Positions 55,389-56,696 of a DNA stretch of 56,696 nucleotides are shown here, one piece after another (the first letter of the stretch is position 1; each line of letters starts with the position of its first letter). Below the pieces are notes generated by a model that saw nothing but the letters and a program-made list of their open reading frames with translations, was not told the origin of the DNA and searched no databases. The stretch is from an uncultured Eubacteriales bacterium. Lineage in GTDB: Bacteria > Bacillota > Clostridia > Christensenellales > Aristaeellaceae. The position numbers and the translations under genes are program-made. Location: positions 1 through 56,696 of the forward strand of contig OMYT01000021.1 in the NCBI GenBank assembly GCA_900315315.1, read 5' to 3'.

Positions 55389-56456
55389 TTATTTCTGCTG
55401 GATTTCTTCAATCATCTCGAGCACGCGCTTCGTTCCGTCCGCGGGCGGAGCGTTTTTCAGCGCTTCAGTGAGGGTTTCGCGGTCGGCCCAGGTGGCATGG
55501 ACTGCTTCCGCGAGGGAGGCAGGGTTCATATCCTCCTGAAAGAGCACGCGGCATAGACCGCGTTTTTCCAGGCTCTTCGCATTGAGAATTTGGTCGCCGC
55601 GGCTGGCCCCCTTCGGATAGGGAATCAGGAGCATCGGCCGGCCCAGGGCCTGGAACTCGCACAGCGCATTTGCCCCGGCGCGGGACAGGACCAGGTCCGC
55701 GCATGCCAGCGCGTCCGGCAGTTCGGCGTCGAGGAATTCGATCTGACAGTAACCGGGGGTGCCGTCCAGCCCGGGATCCAGATTCCCCTTGCCGCAGATA
55801 TGCGCGATATCAAAGTCGTCCGTCAGGCGGGGAAGGGCTTTGCGCAGGCATTCGTTGACGCTCTGGGCGCCGGAGGATCCGCCCATCATGAGCAGGACGG
55901 GCTTGCTGCCGTCAAAGCCGAAAAGCTTCAGGCCCGCTTCCCGCGAACCGGTGAACAGCTCGGGCCGCAGCGGGGTGCCCGTCATTTCCGCTTTTTTGCC
56001 GAGGGCCTCGGCGCACTCCGGGAAGGTCGTGGCAAAGCGCTTCGCGAAGGGGCGGCACAGCTTGTTGGCGAGACCGGGGGTCAGGTCACTCTCATGGCAG
56101 AGGACCGGGATCCGGTGCAGCCAGGCGCCGAAAACCACCGGGACCGCCACGAAGCCGCCCTTGGAGAAGACGACGTTCGGCCGGATTTTTCCCATCAGGC
56201 GGGCGGACTGGAACGCGCCCGCAATGACCCGGAAGGGATCGGTGAAATTCTGCCAGGAGTGATACCGGCGGAGCTTGCCGCTCTTGACTGCGTGATAGGT
56301 CACGCCCGGCACGGCGCGCATTCTCGGCGCTTCCATGCCGTTCTCGGTGCCGATGTAATGGATTTCATATCCGGCTTCCTGCAGGTGGGGGATCAGGGCA
56401 AGGTGGGGCGTCACATGACCTAATGTGCCGCCGCCGGTAAGGACGATCTTTTTCAT
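55389..56456 (-). CDS. murG: UDP-GlcNAc:lipid II precursor GlcNAc transferase
   Basis: Adds N-acetylglucosamine to lipid I, making lipid II on the inner membrane face. 355 residues, GT28 fold. The N-terminal loop TGGGTLGHVTPHLAL is the GGTGGH-like acceptor site; SKGGFVAVPVV, CHESDLTPGLANK and MGGSSGAQSVNE follow, and the donor site SRAGANALCEFQALGRPMLL with GDQILNAKSLEK is intact. It stands apart from other mur genes here. ATG at 56456, preceded by repeat copy 19, which supplies a GGAGG-like stretch on the opposite strand only. Confidence 0.93.
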   Translation of the reverse strand: MKKIVLTGGGTLGHVTPHLALIPHLQEAGYEIHYIGTENGMEAPRMRAVPGVTYHAVKSGKLRRYHSWQNFTDPFRVIAGAFQSARLMGKIRPNVVFSKGGFVAVPVVFGAWLHRIPVLCHESDLTPGLANKLCRPFAKRFATTFPECAEALGKKAEMTGTPLRPELFTGSREAGLKLFGFDGSKPVLLMMGGSSGAQSVNECLRKALPRLTDDFDIAHICGKGNLDPGLDGTPGYCQIEFLDAELPDALACADLVLSRAGANALCEFQALGRPMLLIPYPKGASRGDQILNAKSLEKRGLCRVLFQEDMNPASLAEAVHATWADRETLTEALKNAPPADGTKRVLEMIEEIQQK

Positions 56457-56464
56457 TCAATATT

Positions 56465-56502
56465 CCGGAGGGCTTTCCGATCGCCCTCCGGACCTCCTTC
56501 GG
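56465..56502 (+). repeat. GCTTTCC hairpin repeat, short form with a 9-bp covarying stem (copy 19)
   Basis: CCGGAGGGC (56465-56473), TTTCCGATC, GCCCTCCGG (56483-56491), ACCTCCTTCGG. It lies in the 5' region of murG, which is on the minus strand. Confidence 0.92.
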
Positions 56503-56538
56503 TCTGCGTGCTTAGTTTAGGGCAATTTTGTGAATGAT

Positions 56539-56568
56539 AAATCGGAATCCGTGGGCGGATTCCGATTT
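56539..56568 (-). terminator. Terminator of the partial gene at the right edge
   Basis: AAATCGGAATCC (56539-56550) pairs perfectly with GGATTCCGATTT (56557-56568), loop GTGGGC. It lies four bases beyond the stop of the minus-strand gene; the U-run is weak. Confidence 0.65.
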
Positions 56569-56572
56569 GATT

Positions 56573-56696
56573 TTATTTGCTCTTGTGGAAGAGGAGATGC
56601 TCGTAGCGGTCCTGGTCGCAGCGGCGGACCATGATCTCCAGCTCCTCGTCGCCCATGACGGTATTGCGGCCCTGGGCATACAGTTCGTCCACGCGC
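56573..56696 (-). CDS. C-terminal end of an unidentified protein (partial)
   Basis: The visible 40 residues run from VDELYAQGRNTVMGDEELEI to DRYEHLLFHKSK and a TAA at 56575-56573. They are charged and helical, with no motif I can name. The start is outside the window. Called coding because the frame is open to the edge, ends just before a hairpin and has normal codon use. Confidence 0.6.
   Translation of the reverse strand, partial: RVDELYAQGRNTVMGDEELEIMVRRCDQDRYEHLLFHKSK

Overview
The window looks like chromosomal DNA from a G+C-rich, anaerobic, Clostridia-like member of the Bacillota, probably from a gut or rumen. This rests on strong GGAGG ribosome-binding sites, a rubredoxin-rubrerythrin peroxidase, a GGGtGRT protein with its NifU-like partner, LplB/LplC-type sugar permeases without their own ATPase, several hemicellulose-degrading enzymes and no respiratory genes. 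A Christensenellales-type rumen lineage is plausible, but the sequence alone does not prove it. I see no transposase, integrase, phage gene, CRISPR array, rRNA or tRNA.

Layout. 1-7 kb: rubrerythrin end, S-adenosylhomocysteine recycling (ahcY, mtaD), rpsB-tsf, and the NifU-like/GGGtGRT pair. 7-16 kb: secreted M4 protease, SDR, a phosphodiester glycosidase, two paralogous secreted zincin-like proteins (one with a lost catalytic Glu) around a riboswitch-controlled CDF metal exporter, a small operon (NT5C-like HAD, zinc ribbon, DUF212) and a peptide deformylase. 16-27.7 kb: DEAD helicase, alanine dehydrogenase, NUDIX, a short alanyl-tRNA synthetase, aconitase, a membrane protein, an RsuA-type pseudouridine synthase, an RsmC-like methyltransferase, and birA-bioY under a BirA operator. 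28-33.4 kb: esterase, GH51 arabinofuranosidase and a complete nicotinate-to-NAD operon (nadE-nadD-pncB). 33.5-42.5 kb: orphan radical SAM/SPASM protein, rsmA, dut, a GNAT-phosphomannose isomerase fusion, HflX with a JAMM-like N-domain, nucleoside hydrolase, O-acetylhomoserine sulfhydrylase and an SH3-like protein. 42.6-51 kb: a carbohydrate locus with an AraC regulator, two permeases, a binding protein, a GH120-like beta-xylosidase and a carboxylesterase, best read as uptake and intracellular hydrolysis of decorated xylo-oligosaccharides. 51-56.7 kb: SH3 and LRR surface proteins, an Lgt-like membrane protein with a second phosphodiester glycosidase, a small protein, murG and a partial gene.

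The most unusual signal is a dispersed, modular hairpin repeat. I count 19 full or degenerate copies. Its outer stem changes sequence but keeps pairing (GGGGGC/GCCCCC, CCAGGGC/GCCCTGG, GCGAGGGC/GCCCTCGC, CCGGAGGGC/GCCCTCCGG) around an almost constant TTTCCGATC loop, followed by a CCTTCGG tail. Long versions carry an inner hairpin centred on CCACTGG. Every copy I found points the same way on the + strand, whatever the direction of the neighbouring genes, which suggests polarity set by replication rather than transcription. One copy supplies the last codons and stop of rsmA. A second short repeat, AATTCAGAATT, supplies the ends of hflX, the GH120 gene and the carboxylesterase gene and overlaps the stop of pncB.

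Other points of note are a probable NiCo/czcD-class riboswitch before the CDF gene, a near-perfect BirA operator over the bioY -35 box, a duplicated permease 3' end flanking a repeat copy, and an alanyl-tRNA synthetase lacking its C-terminal domain. All motif positions were read by eye; no search or alignment was run.
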